Of a stretch of 64,000 nucleotides of DNA, positions 44,765 through 56,345 are shown in pieces. Both the position numbers and the translations under genes were made by a program. Origin of the DNA: Termitomyces sp. T153. Taxonomy: Eukaryota > Basidiomycota > Agaricomycetes > Agaricales > Lyophyllaceae. Within the stretch, counting starts at the first letter, position 1, and each line of letters starts with the position of its first letter. The stretch is from the NCBI GenBank assembly GCA_018296165.2, contig JACKQL020000028.1, positions 124,001 through 188,000 of the forward strand. Reading direction: 5' to 3'. The notes below the pieces were generated by a model, which worked only from the letters and a program-made list of their open reading frames with translations, made no database searches and was not told the origin of the DNA.

Positions 44765-45875
44765 CTAATAGACAATATTTGCAGTCTTTCTTGATGTGTT
44801 TTCTGGGTCCAAGATGACTTTGATATGATCTCCTGATGTGCACCGTGAGAGTGCAACATAAAGTTGGCCATGTGAAAAAACTCCTAATCGAAGGTCCAAT
44901 CCAACATGCTTGACTGATTGACCCTGAGACTTGTTGATTGTCATAGCAAAGGCCAATCGAACTGGGAATTGACTCCTGCACAATGGAATTGGCAAATCTT
45001 CTTCAGACACATCCATGTTGATTCTTGGAATCAAAACAATTGATCCTGCAAACTTGGCATCTCCACTGATGATCCTACATCTGAGAACTCTGGTGCTGAT
45101 GTGAGTGACAATCATTCTTGTCCCATTGCAAAGTCCTTTGGTTGTATCAAGATTCCTGAGCAGCATGACAGGAACACCAATCTTCAGAGCCAATTTAGCC
45201 AAAGGCAAACTGCTGGCTCTGAGAGAGTTGAGGTATTCCATTGGATACAATCCAAGGCCATTAGGATTCCCATCATCAGATATAATAGAGTCTGCACTCT
45301 GCAAGATTTTCTCTTCTCTTGGACATTTCTGCAGAACTTCAGAGTTGATATCCTCTACATCAGAGTTCTTGCCAGAAAGGATGGAATGGTCCAGGTAATA
45401 CTGATCATCTTGATGGTGATCAATATGAGGATAAGTGGAAGAGATCAATCCAGTGACAGAATTGTCATCACAGATCATGGTTTCTGGAAGTTGTACTGTT
45501 TCTCCAGGCCCAAGGTTTTTTCCAGCACCAACATCCAATAACCAAGCTGCATGAGCAATGTTATCAGGAGTCTGATCCAATCTCATGTTTTGAACCAAGT
45601 AGTGGACTTGAATCTGATCCCAAAGTCTTCCCCTTTTGAGTGAAGCAGCAATTATCTGCTGCCTGAGTCCTCGTTGAATAACTGGGAGAGTTTGCTAAAA
45701 ATCTCCCCCAAACACTACAGTCACTCCACCAAAAGGAACATCTTTCTCCAGGATGTCTCTGAACCCTTGATCCACAGAGTCAATGGCTTTTTTGTGTTGC
45801 ATTGGGACTTCATCCCAGGTGACAACTTTGGTCTGGAGTAAGAGTTGAGACAATTGAGTTCATCTTTTGATATTT
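44765..45875 (-). pseudogene. PIF1-like Helitron helicase, copy A (5'-truncated)
   Basis: Minus-strand reading from 45875: KVVTWDEVPMQHKKAIDSVD, FRDILEKDVPFGGVTVVFGG, a stop replacing Arg in GGDFRQTLP, SLKRGRLWDQIQVHYLVQNM, then a frame open to 44765 with PMEYLNSLRASSLPLAKLAL, GTRMIVTHISTRVLRCRI, AFAMTINKSQGQSVKHVGLD and LYVALSRCTSGDHIKVIL. It lacks the Walker A part present in copy B. Homology to copy B ends at about 45875. Confidence 0.88.
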
Positions 45876-46376
45876 TTTGATAATAAATTCATTGTTCTGA
45901 ACTTTTTTTGATAAGAAATACATGCATGGGACATGTTCCTTTCTCAAAAAACAGCTAGAAGTGTTCCACACATAGGTAATTCCCAAAAAAAGCTGAAAAT
46001 AGTGAAACATTGCCTGAAATATCAAGTCTGGCACCTTTCACACATAGTCAAAAGATGTATTAAAGTTGTCTACTGTATTTTTTTTTTTGGAAAAAATGCA
46101 TCTGAAGAGCAGCAAAACAGCCTGTTACCATAAAAGGGTTGAAATTTGTCAGCATTTGTCAGCGCTGACAAATTTTAGTCAGCACAGTCCAAAGTCGTCG
46201 CATATAATGGGCGCACAGCCACTTTCCCAGGAGTCGTCGCATATATTATAGACAAGCTGCCCAAAAAGGAAGGTTCTTGGTCAGCAGCTGACAAATTTTA
46301 GTCAGCACAATCCAAAGTCGTCGCATATATAGAGCGCACAGCCACTTTCCCAGGAGTCGTCCCATATATTATAGAC
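45876..46376. other. spacer between Helitron-like modules A and C
   Basis: Resembles 43500-43820 (aacagccagaagtgtt, gaaaaaggctgaaaat). It contains two copies of a segment with aaagtcgtcgcatat ... cagccactttcccaggagtc (46190-46255 and 46310-46372), each ending tatattatagac. No gene. Confidence 0.5.
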
Positions 46377-48182
46377 GAGCTACGCCCCATGCCTTCGGCA
46401 TGGGCCTGTAGCTCTTGCTTCATCCCAGACCCAACCTCACTTCGTTCGGTTAGGTCCTCAATATTCTACTCAATGCTTCATCCCAGACCCAACCTCACTT
46501 CGTTCGGTTAGGTCCTCGATATTCTACTCAATGCTTCATCCCAGACCCAACCTCACTTCGTTCGGTTAGGTCCTCGATATTCTACTCAATGCTTCATCCC
46601 AGACCCAACCTCACTTTATTCGGTTAGGTCCTTGTATTTCAAACTCAATCCCAAGTCCCAGACCCAACCTCACTTTGTTCGGTTAGGTCCTTGTATTTTG
46701 AACTCAATGCTTAGTCCCAGACCCAACCTCACTATGTTTGGTTAGGTCTTTGTATTTTGTCAACTCAATGCCAAGATCCAAACTTGACCTTAGTTTGTCT
46801 TTTATCCCAGACCTAACCAAATGAAAGCTGACTTTGGTCTTTCTTTTTTAAATCAATGTGTTGATAGTCCTGTCATTGTCAATGTCAGTAAACATAAGTC
46901 TTTACTATGATTTCAATTATATTTCACTGAATCAAATGAACTTTCCTTTATAAGTATTCCATTATTTTTAACATAATGCTGAAATCCAGACCAAACCTCA
47001 CTTTGCTTGGTTAGATTTTCAATATTCCAACTCTTGCAAGTGATTAACATTAAAAGATCATCTATAATATACTTGAACATCTAGAATTATCGATCAATCA
47101 AAGTCTACTCCACCTTCTATCCCCTTATTACTCATGCACTTTGAAGAGCATGTTAGACAATTTTTGGACACCAAGATATACTAAAGAGAAACAAATTAGG
47201 GAAAGCAGTCTGAGTAATGAGATATCTACAATCTCATTATTGGTATCACTAAATGGTACTAATACTTAGCAATCAGACCTTTGACATCACTCATCTGTTG
47301 TCTTCAACTTGATATATCTGACTATACAATTATCTAATCACAAAACCATACACCTTCAAATCAGAAACCCTGTGGATCCTCAGAAACAGGACCTAGCCTA
47401 CAGCTATTAGTAGTGACCAAAAAACCTCCTGTTCCTTAACAGAGGACCATCAACTTTTTACATTCTATATTAATACTGCCTTCTGAAGCTTTTTCCATCT
47501 CAAAGTAATCTTCAATGCTCTCTTCACCAATGGTAGCATACTAAATTAAATCCACCATCCTTTTTCAGAGGCTGTCATAATGTAGTCAAATATCTATTGA
47601 GAGCAGGAAAAGTTGGAGATGATCAGGAGTAAGTTGACTCTAAGTATAAGAACTGATTACTGTTATAAGAATACACACTTTCAAGTCTGAACACACACCT
47701 TGAAATCAGAAAGCCAGCAATCAGCCACAGTCCAAGTATAGCCTCACTTTGTTTGGTTGAGGGTTTGATTTTACAATTGAATAAAGAATAAGTAGAAGCT
47801 TTTAAGAGTCAGAGAAACACCTTATACCATTTGTGATCATGGATGTGATTGTTCTGGACTTTCTTTCTCTCCCAAAGAACAGCCAGAAGTGTTGCTTGAA
47901 GAGGTACATTAAAAGACAGTACATTTCACATAAGTAATGCCTGAAAAAGGCTGAAAATTACCTGAAATATCAATCTTAATGGCTTGAAAAAACAATACAT
48001 TCATGCTATCTACCAAAGCTGTCTGTTTTTCCTTATTCAAAGTGTGAATAAAGAGCCAGCTACCTTAAAAGGCAATTCTTATGTAAGAATTGGTCAGCAT
48101 TAGTCAGGCTTACTTCAGCAGAATCCCAAAAAGTCATCCACACAGCCACATTCCCACGTCCGTCGTCGCATAATATATAGAC
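46377..48182 (-). mobile_element. Helitron-like module C (non-autonomous)
   Basis: Hairpin 46377-46414, six to seven ~58-bp repeats to about 46760, then AT-rich spacer matching module D (42470-43800) over most of its length, ending in gtccgtcgtcgcataatata before the next hairpin. No gene. Confidence 0.6.
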
Positions 48183-48640
48183 GAGCTACGCCCCGTGCCT
48201 TCGGCACGGGCCTGTAGCTCTTGCTTCATCCCAGACCCAACCTCACTTCGTTCGGTTAGGTCCTCGATATTCTACTCAATGCTTCATCCCAGACCCAACC
48301 TCACTTCGTTCGGTTAGGTCCTTGTATTTCAAACTCAATGCTTCATCCCAGACCCAACCTCACTTCGTTCGGTTAGGTCCTTGTATTTCAAACTCAATGC
48401 TAATTCCCAGACCCAACCTCACTTCGTTCGGTTAGGTCCTTGTATTTCAAACTCAATGCTTCATCCCAGACCCAACCTCACTTCGTTCGGTTAGGTCCTT
48501 GTATTTCAAACTCAATGCTTCATCCCAGACCCAACCTCACTTCGTTCAGTTAGGTCTTTGTATTTCTAACTCAATGCTTCATCCCAGACCCAACCTCACT
48601 TCGTTCGGTTAGGTCTTTGTATTTCTAACTCAATACTAAG
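48183..48640. repeat. module B: terminal hairpin and ~58-bp repeat array
   Basis: Hairpin 48183-48220 identical in core to module A (CCGTGCC-TTCG-GCACGG, GAGCTAC/GTAGCTC), then about seven repeats of the same unit and a diverged last one. Confidence 0.75.
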
Positions 48641-48998
48641 TCTCAGACCTCATTGGCTAACTCTTTGCATTCTCTCAACTCATGCTGACATCCAGACTTA
48701 ACCTTACTTCATTCAATTTCTCAGTATTTCTTTTCTATTACAATTCAATGCTGAGATATTATATACAAACTAATCATATATCTATATTATATTGTCAAGA
48801 AATCACCAAAGTCCACTGGTCTATATTGAAAAGTGAAAGATTATAAAAGTTAGTACTAACAAAGTAAATTCATAAACTGTCACACTTACATTTGTAAAAC
48901 ATTGAGAATATCTATACTATACTGTCAACTCATATACATTAGGTGCTGAAATTCACAGAGGTTAGCGATTTGGTGTTTCAATCTATCAAAAGTTACAC
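48641..48998. other. AT-rich spacer between repeat array and helicase
   Basis: Matches 44441-44764 in module A (for example aattcaatgctgagatatta, cacacttacatttgtaaa). No gene. Confidence 0.5.
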
Positions 48999-50486
48999 TT
49001 ACATTTGTAAACCATTCAGGATTTCTTGATAGACAATATTAGCAGTCATTCTTGATGTATTTTCTGAATCTAAAATGACTTTGATACGATCTCCTGATGT
49101 GCACCGAGAAAGTGCAACATAAAGTTGGCCATGTGCAAAGACTGATGATCGAAGGTCCAATCCAACATGCTTGACTGATTGACCTTGAGACTTGTTGATT
49201 GTCATAGCAAAGGCCAATCGAACTGGAAATTGTCTCCTGCGCAATGGAATTGGCAAATCTTCTTCAGAAACATCCATGTTGATTCTTGGAATTAAAACAA
49301 CTGATCCTGCAAACTTGGCATCTCCACTAATGATTCGGCATCTAAGAACTCTGGTGCTGATGTGGGTGACAATCATTCTTGTTCCATTGCAAAGTCCTTT
49401 GGTTGTATCTAAATTTCTGAGGAGCATCACAGGAACACCAATCTTGAGAGCTAATTTAGCCAAAGGCAAACTACTGGCTCTCAAAGAGTTAAGATATTCC
49501 ATTGGATACAATGCCAGTCCATTATCAGACATGACAGAGTCTGCACTCTGCAAGATCTTCTCTTCTCCTGGACATTTCTGCAGAATTTCTGAATTGATAT
49601 CCTCTATATCAGAGTTCTTGCCAGAGAGAATAGTTCGATCCAGATAATACTGATCATTTTGATGATGACTAATATGAGGATAAGTGGAAGAGATTAACCC
49701 AGTAATAGAATTGTCAATGCAGATCATGGTTTGTGGAAGTTGTACTGTTTCTCCAGGCCCAAGGTTTTTTCCAGCACCAACATCTAATAACCAAGCTGCA
49801 TGAGCAATGTTATCAGGAGTCTGATCCAATCTCATATTTTGAACCAAGTAGTGGACTTGAATCTGATCCCAAAGTCTTCCTCTCTTGAGTGAAGCAGCAA
49901 TCATCTGCTGCCTGAGTCCTCGTTGGATAACTGGGAGAGTTTGCCTAAAATCTCCTCCAAACACCACAGTCACTCCACCAAAAGGAACATCCTTCTCCAG
50001 AACGTCTCTGAATCCTCGATCTACAGAGTCAATGGCATTTTTGTGTTGCATTGGGACTTCATCCCAGATGACAACTTTAGTCTGGAGTAGGAGTTGAGAC
50101 AATTGAGTTCCTCTTTTGATATTGGCAATGGATGTATCCAGAGCAGGAATGGGGATTTTGAACCTTGAATGTGCAGTCCTACCACCCTCCAGCAATAAGG
50201 CAGCAATCCCAGATGATGCTACACATAATGCCACATCTCCATTGGACCGAACAGCAGAAGCTAGGGTATTGCAGACAAAGGTTTTGCCACATCCACCTGC
50301 ACTGTGAATAAATATCATCTTGCCTAGATTGTTGTCTACAGAGTCCATAACTGCATCAAAGGTTTCTAGCTGCTCAGCATTGAACTTGGCCTTGTTTTCA
50401 TCCACTCTTCTCTTCAACTCCTCAACATCATAATCAGTTTCCTCTTGCAAAAGTCTATTGCCTAAAATTATTTGATCAATCTTTAA
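48999..50486 (-). CDS. PIF1-like Helitron helicase, copy B (C-terminal ~500 residues)
   Basis: Frame open from about 50486 to the stop at 48999. The first Met lies within MDSVDNNLG..., but the frame continues upstream (ILGNRLLQEETDYD), so the start is lost and the protein is a fragment. Motifs: Walker A IHSAGGCGKTFVCNTL, VASSGIAALLLEGGRTAHSR, Walker B KVVIWDEVPMQ, FGGVTVVFGGDFRQTLPVIQ, LVQNMRLDQTPDN, GTRMIVTHIS, AFAMTINKSQGQSVKHVGLD, LYVALSRC. These are the SF1B/PIF1 5'-3' helicase motifs in the form typical of Helitron RepHel proteins. No Rep/HUH nuclease is seen upstream: sequence right of 50486 is unrelated. No stops within the preserved part. Confidence 0.9.
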   Translation of the reverse strand, partial: LKIDQIILGNRLLQEETDYDVEELKRRVDENKAKFNAEQLETFDAVMDSVDNNLGKMIFIHSAGGCGKTFVCNTLASAVRSNGDVALCVASSGIAALLLEGGRTAHSRFKIPIPALDTSIANIKRGTQLSQLLLQTKVVIWDEVPMQHKNAIDSVDRGFRDVLEKDVPFGGVTVVFGGDFRQTLPVIQRGLRQQMIAASLKRGRLWDQIQVHYLVQNMRLDQTPDNIAHAAWLLDVGAGKNLGPGETVQLPQTMICIDNSITGLISSTYPHISHHQNDQYYLDRTILSGKNSDIEDINSEILQKCPGEEKILQSADSVMSDNGLALYPMEYLNSLRASSLPLAKLALKIGVPVMLLRNLDTTKGLCNGTRMIVTHISTRVLRCRIISGDAKFAGSVVLIPRINMDVSEEDLPIPLRRRQFPVRLAFAMTINKSQGQSVKHVGLDLRSSVFAHGQLYVALSRCTSGDRIKVILDSENTSRMTANIVYQEILNGLQM

Positions 50487-51020
50487 TATATAGATCCCCA
50501 GTCTCCTTTATACGTCTCTGGGGGTACGTTACTATACTTACCTACACATACACCTATACTCACTACGTCTGTACCTAGATCGTTGTACTTACATATCGTG
50601 TTTAGGTACATACAATCTAGTCTCGTTTATATGTCTCTGGGGATCGTTATACTTACATATCGTGTTTAGGTGCTGCTCACACCTATACGTATTTGCTGCT
50701 AGTTGGTCAGGATTCCAACACGCCTTTGACGCCTGTCCTGTCTTTGCGATATGTCTTGACTTCTGCTTGTGCAAGTCCCGGAGAGCTTGAAGCTTGAAGT
50801 CTCTTTAAGTCCGGGCGGGTCGGCCTGTGACAGTGGTCACCGGAATCATGTTGGGTGACTTACGTTCCTAGGCAAACAATACAATATGTAATTCTGCCAG
50901 ATAAGTTTTCATTGAACAAACTGAAAACTCAAATCTTGCGACATAATGACATTGCCTCTAAGGATCCATCAAGTCTACCATGATTGTCTCAAGTTTATAC
51001 TCTGCCGATCACATCAATAT
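50487..51020. repeat. short direct repeat, otherwise no gene
   Basis: Two ~60-bp copies sharing tttatacgtctctgggg and acttacatatcgtgtttagg (about 50505-50610 and 50628-50675). The rest up to 51020 shows no ORF or element I recognise. Confidence 0.45.
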
Positions 51021-51560
51021 CTAACCTGGCAGAGGAACACCCGCCCTGTCTGCATGTTGCTCCAGCGAATCCAAGAAATCCTGGGCTCTCTTCCCATTGA
51101 AAGACGGCGCATACTCGTCGTACGGCCAATTCTGATACTCCCACTGACCAATGAGCTCCTCGATGTCGACATGCCTTCCCCATATCCCTCGCTCGACGAC
51201 AATCCCCCCTGCCTTTATCATTCCATCCTCAGCTATCATCCTATATGTGCGATTTTTTAGTCAGAATGAGGAATATGATGAGTGCTTGGCGATCGCCCTC
51301 TGCGTGTGATACACGTTCAATATGCTAGTGCCCTGCGGTGGTCACCAACATCTGTGCACAAGGAAAATCAATGTCGATTGATCCAGGCCCAAACAAGTTC
51401 TCGTGATTCGTTCCTTGGTGAACGTCTGAAAAGAAGTCACTCCTAGAAACTTTTCGATATCTTCAATGGCATGTTGGGGGAAACTATCCTGTTTTAGGCA
51501 GACACATTCTAGAGAAGGCTCTGCACTCCATATGCATCATGCCAATGAGCGTTAAGATTT
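51021..51560 (-). CDS. unidentified host-type gene, C-terminal exons
   Basis: Last exon 51240-51021: MIAEDGMIKAGGIVVERGIW ... DIEELIGQWEYQNW ... KRAQDFLDSLEQHADRAG ... PLPG then stop. It is preceded by an acceptor cacatatag and a branch-like ctgac. A likely upstream exon (about 51555-51346) reads LKQDSFPQHAIEDIEKFLGV, TSFQTFTKERITRTCLGLDQ and joins in phase through a 105-bp intron (GTGACC...ATAG). CpG content and codon use are ordinary, unlike the transposons around. Earlier exons were not resolved. I do not recognise the family. The truncation of Helitron sequence at 50486 lies 0.5 kb downstream. Confidence 0.5.
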
Positions 51561-52155
51561 GCTCTTGCCAAAGTTTTCGTGACCGGGTGCTTTTGAATCA
51601 TAGTGCGTGCCCCGTGGTCAAGACATGGGGATGAGCACATGAGGTACCTAAGGCACCGAACATTGGATTACTCGGGACAAAGGTCGTTTCACAGCCGCAA
51701 GTAACCCTTTCTAATCAGCTATAATGTGAAATGTCTACTCTCTACCGGTAACCGGTGTTCTTCATGAATGCGACAGTGGCGAGTATACTTATGGATTGAG
51801 TTGACTTTCCACGTTGCCAGATAATGGTGAGTAGTTCAGATCAATATAGCCCCGAAAATGCCCTGAAGATGTCTCTCTTTGATGCTGGGAGGCGTTAGTA
51901 ATGAATCAGGTGGACCCTAATCTAGCAAAAAAGACCCTGTGTTATGGTTAGCAAGAAGATCAAAGTTTGGAAGATGTTTCTACGAAAGAAAGACTTATGT
52001 CATGTCCGATTGGGCTCGGGCGCACTTCAAAGTTCGCACCACGACAGCCTGTTTGCATATAAAAACCTCCCTTTCGTGGTTACAACGTCGGCATCAATCC
52101 CCAATCACCCTCTTACTGTCCGATAGAACTAACAATACCAGAGAGATTGTTCACA
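51561..52155. other. intergenic region between two host-type genes
   Basis: No ORF of note. It presumably holds further 5' exons of the minus-strand gene and the promoter of the kinase gene. No TATA or other motif is strong enough to call. Confidence 0.35.
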
Positions 52156-53685
52156 ATGAACCACGACTTCTCATCCGACTCAGGATATCTTGCTGCACAG
52201 ACTAGATGGCATTCATCTTCAGACTTAGACACTCAAATGTTATCCTCTGCTTCTGCTTGTAAATCGACCGTGGATGCCTCGCGTATAGATAGCTTAGGCC
52301 CAGAAGTTGGCCCCCAGGTCACAGACATATGTAACTCTCTACTAAATGTCTTCAAAGACCGCGAGAATTACGCCAATTTTCTCCAACATCATGGTGAAGC
52401 AGCCAAAGACTTGCTCGATATTCTTCAAAAGGTGCAGCAAATAGTTCTCTCCTTGTTTGAGTGGTGACATTACTCTGGTTGCGTAGCTATTGGACCATGC
52501 TCCACTCATGCCTGAATTTCGGAAAATTCTTTATGTGGCTCTTGTCAGACTTTGTCGTAAATCTGAGCTGTGTCCTCGATCTTTCAAACTGGAAGGAGTG
52601 ACCGACAGGTCAGGCGAGGCTCGGTCGCGTGGCACTTTTGGGGATGTATATCAAGCTTGCTACGATGGGAGCCCTGTATGCCTTAAAGCTGTCAAGGTAT
52701 ATCCAGAAAATCTCAGCAAGGAAGAGTTCGAACGTAAGAAAGTTCTCACTCGCAAGGTATGTAGAATTCACTTGCCGTTATTTGCACTATTCTCACGAGT
52801 TTTGTTAGGCATTTTCTCGCGAAGCTGTCGTCTGGGGCCAGTTGTCGCATTCCAATATTCTTCCGTTCTACGGCATCTGCTTCTTGAACGAGGAATTGCA
52901 TCTCGTTTCACCTCTGGTACCAAAAGGAAACGTCTGGCAATTATTCAATGGGCCTGAGAGGCTTGAAGCGGATCGAACTCAACTAGTAAGTTACTTGCTG
53001 ATTTTGTTCTGTCGTTGGGAGTTTTACTTTGGTTTTTTCAGATTTCTGGCGTCTCTGCTGGGATGGAATATCTTCATCAGAATGGCGTCGCCCATGGAGA
53101 CTTGAAGTGTTCAAATGTCCTGGTCGCAGAACCCGAGCAAGCACTTCTTGCAGACTTTGGTTTCTCCTATGTTACGGACAACAATGGCCTCCAGCATTGG
53201 AGCCTTTCATCCAGTCATCAAAGGGGTGGAACTTCAGCATTTGAAGCCCCAGAACGAGTTTCCAGTAATTATACGAAGAGGAGAGATGAAGCGAGTGATG
53301 TATTCGCTTTTGGTATGCTTTGCTACGAGGTAGTGCAAGCGAATACATTCTAGAAAGACGCTGACACTCAAGATAGATGTTTATCCTTCCGAAGGCCGAG
53401 GAAATCAAAACGATCCATAGACGACTCGTCTATTCACTTGAACATATACTACCTAAGCGCCCTGTAATCAATGCGACACGCGGTCTGACTGACGATATGT
53501 GGGCACTCATAGAGAGGTGCTTGTCTCTAGAGCCAAAGTGTCGTCCAAAAGCGAAAGAGATCAAGCAAGGATTGCCGTCGAGCTCCGGAGGGGACCGTAT
53601 TTTGAAAAGAAGGATACGGCCTGGCTTTGAACAGGTCAATGATGCTACGATCAAAAAAGCCTACGAACATCTACGTGCACTCTGA
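52156..53685 (+). CDS. protein kinase, tyrosine-kinase-like (TKL) type
   Basis: Five exons: 52156-52431, 52487-52756, 52809-52985, 53042-53329, 53377-53685. All four introns are GT-AG, 47-56 bp, phase 0; total 439 residues. The N-terminal ~130 residues form a helical region (DICNSLLNVFKDRENYANFL, LLDHAPLMPEFRKIL). The kinase domain follows: glycine loop RGTFGDVYQACYDG, beta-3 Lys in VCLKAVKVY, SHSNILPFYGIC, catalytic loop HGDLKCSNVLV, DFGFSYV, GGTSAFEAPERV, DEASDVFAFGMLCYE, and CLSLEPKCRPKAKEI with the subdomain XI Arg. All catalytic Lys, Asp and DFG residues are present, so it looks active. Such TKL kinases are greatly expanded in Agaricomycetes. Start chosen at the first ATG in frame with the helical domain; 5' exons cannot be excluded. 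Confidence 0.88.
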
Positions 53686-54759
53686 TGATGCGAAATGTAA
53701 GTTTTGATGCCGTCAATTGATCGGATCAATGGATCAAACTTTGTTTCACAGAGTTTTGGAGGCTTAGGCTACCCGCAAGCTCACGTAGACATAACAGTAG
53801 TACATATAAATTTAAATGGTTTATTTGCCAGTTTGGATGGTCTCGTACTATTGAAAGGGTCTAAATATATTTAATTAAAAATCCGAAACAACTAAACACT
53901 CGTAAGCCTAAGATAGGCTAACTGCTCCCTGGGGTTATCTCAGCCATGGTACGTCGTTGCTTGTCCTCTCCCTCAATTCCCCTCCCCTTTTATAGCTTGT
54001 TGCACGCACACAGACCAGGGTGTTTTCCATGCATGCCTGTGGTTGTGCCACGTGGTTTTCCTTGGCTTTTCCTTCTCATTGGTTGATAGGACGAGATGGC
54101 ATGCTGGGTTGGCATTACTCAGTTGTTGTATGTCCAATGTCTTTTCTTTTGCTCTTTTTCCCTCCAACTTCTCCTTAATGGACTATACATGGTTTGTATG
54201 GTGGCCAGCTTGGGTTTTAGGTGGTCTGGCATATGGTATTGAGGGGGGTAGGGCATTATTGTTGCAATAGACACCCATGGTTGTCCTTGGTGTTGGTTAG
54301 AATTCTAGCTGGGTCGCCGACCACAGCCATTGATCACCCATCAAATGCATGATCAGCCTTGATTCATCATCAGAGCTTTGTGTCATTCAATGCATGCTTT
54401 TTGGGTTCTTCAGTGATTTTTCTTTATACTAGGTAAGCTTTTTATGTCTACAGTTTTTGACATTACCCAAGCTTACAGTTTTCAGCTTGTCTATTTGGTA
54501 TTATTATCTTTTCTAGTACTTCCATCCTATCTCAGAGTACAAGACAGGCATATCACCTCCCCTGCACCATTTTACTGACTGCCCCCAGTCAGGTCTACAC
54601 ATCCTCAAATCCTGTTTACATGCACAATCACCCCTGAATATTTTGACAAAAATCTCAATTTTCTTTCTGTCTTTTTTTATGAAAATTATTTTCCCTCTTT
54701 TCAATCATACCTGCCATCCTATAAGGACATCCTTGACACAACTCTTTCTCCCTGCAACA
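53686..54759. other. no gene seen
   Basis: AT-rich to about 53900, then mixed sequence with a minus-strand TATAAAAG (about 53990) and pyrimidine-rich stretches to 54740. It could be LTR or UTR debris of the next element; no supported feature. Confidence 0.35.
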
Positions 54760-56012
54760 ATGGCATTGAACTTTTCCATTCCCACTGCTCCTTGCAGGAC
54801 CCCCACTAGCCCCACTGCTAGGCTTCCTTGTGCCCCTTTGTCTGCTCAACCTAGTCCTACCCAGAGTTTGTCTGACCACTTTGGTTTACTTAAATGCTTG
54901 GTCAAACATGATGCGCATCAATTTATTCTGGCCATCCTCCAGTTCCCCATGTTTGCACAGGCCATCATCTTGTGCCCAAGTATTGGGCACAATGCAACTT
55001 GTGAGCTTCCTTCTTCCTTCTTTAACCCCTTCTTGACTTCCTCTTTTTCCCCCATCTTTCCTACAGTGCTTTGCCAACCAGGCCAACTTTCCATGCATCA
55101 CTGAGCAAAAGGGTCCCTTTGACAGCCTCTCTGCCATTCTTCCCACACTTGACTGTGGTGCCATCAGCAATTCTGCTGATGTGTAGTCCTTTTTGACTTT
55201 TGCCAATGCCATCACTCAAATTGAGAAGAACTGTTGAGAGGCCCAACATAAACACAAGGCTGAAGAGGTCTGTTCTTTACTCTTTCCCATTGTCCTTATT
55301 TCATGCCAGTCCTCAGAAGCATCATGCCAAAGACCAGGACATCAAGATGCTAGGTCCATCTGTTGCTTGTTTTAGCAAATGCAAGGCTAATGTGAGTCTT
55401 AGCCTTCAAGCTTGATCTCCTTGCTCATTGTTTTGACACACTCAACCTTCATCTCTTTTGTCCTCGGGCTGAGCCAGACAGCAAACTCAAGCCTAAAAAG
55501 GTTAAAGTCTTTCCAGCTTATGGTCTGTCTCTTCTTGCTCTTCACTTCTCTGACCTTATCTGCTTCCCAGCCAACCTCAAACCTGGAAATGAGGCCATGC
55601 TCTTGCTCCTTGGCCAGGTTGATGCTGCTCTCAAAGCTGTTCAGCTTGCCAACAACAGCACCCTCCGTTCTTGTGCTGATCTTCAACAACATCATGACAC
55701 CATCCATCTTGCCACACAGCAACAACTCTATTCACTTGACATTGCTCTTCAAAATTACAAGCTTATTTTGGCTCACCTTGTTTGCCTTGACAAAACTCTT
55801 AGTCCTTCTAATGTTGAGCATACTGGAGATCTGCTCAATGATCTTCAAGTTTTGCCTGAGGTACTATCCTCTTTTTTACTTCTCCCAACTTGTTTTTATT
55901 TACTTAGAGTCTCATGTCATCAATTCCAATTCCAACATCAAAATTGCCACTTCATCTCCAAAGATTTCCCATTCTCCCATGTCTGTCAGGGGACTTTCAT
56001 TTCTGACCTCTG
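54760..56012 (+). pseudogene. multi-exon gene of unknown function with coiled-coil region
   Basis: ATG at 54760 (MALNFSIPTAPCRTPTSPTA, then SLSDHFGLLKCLVKHDAHQF). A probable intron (gtgagcttcc...tttcctacag) leads to a segment FANQANFPCITEQKGPFDSL with two stops. A second intron ends near 55300. An open stretch at 55408-55862 reads DLLAHCFDTLNLHLFCPRAE ... GNEAMLLLLGQVDAALKAVQ ... LYSLDIALQNYKLILAHLVC ... NDLQVLPE. An intron (gtactatcc...acttag) and a short last exon follow. It looks like a decayed relative of transposon-associated hypothetical genes: exon-intron style and Leu-rich helices resemble the opposite-strand genes above, but I see no sequence match. Confidence 0.45.
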
Positions 56013-56139
56013 CAACTTGTTCCAGCACCTCCACAGCTTGTTTGGCATCTCCAGGGCTCTTTCTAGAACTCCAGAGTTCTCCATATTACCTCAGCAATCA
56101 TTGCCCTAGGGTTAGGAGTAGCTCTGGTCATCTGTACAG

Positions 56140-56332
56140 TAGTTCCCATGCCTCTGCCACCTGCTGATGCACTGTGCTGAGCAGCAGGGATCCTTAGACT
56201 TGTTCTCTTCAGATTCCCCTCTGCTAAGTGATTAGTTACTGATTGTATCATTGTCTACTCTGCTAATATACTTTAGATTCCCCTCTGCTAGCTGTGTGAC
56301 TCTGATCTGCTGCTCCAGAGGTTGCCCTTATA
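56140..56332 (+). repeat. E5a 5' LTR, partial
   Basis: Ends ccagaggttgcccttata, matching the E5b 3' LTR end (ttgcccttaca), and contains AGACTTGTTCT at 56196-56206. The 5' part of the LTR is not recognisable. Confidence 0.65.
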
Positions 56333-56334
56333 GC

Positions 56335-56345
56335 AGAACAAGTCT
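56335..56345 (+). promoter_or_regulatory. E5a primer-binding site complementary to the LTR motif
   Basis: AGAACAAGTCT begins two bases after the LTR end and is the exact 11-base complement of AGACTTGTTCT in the LTR (56196-56206; also 62972-62982 in the E5b LTR). The motif is unrelated to that of E1-E4 but has the same geometry. Confidence 0.65.
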
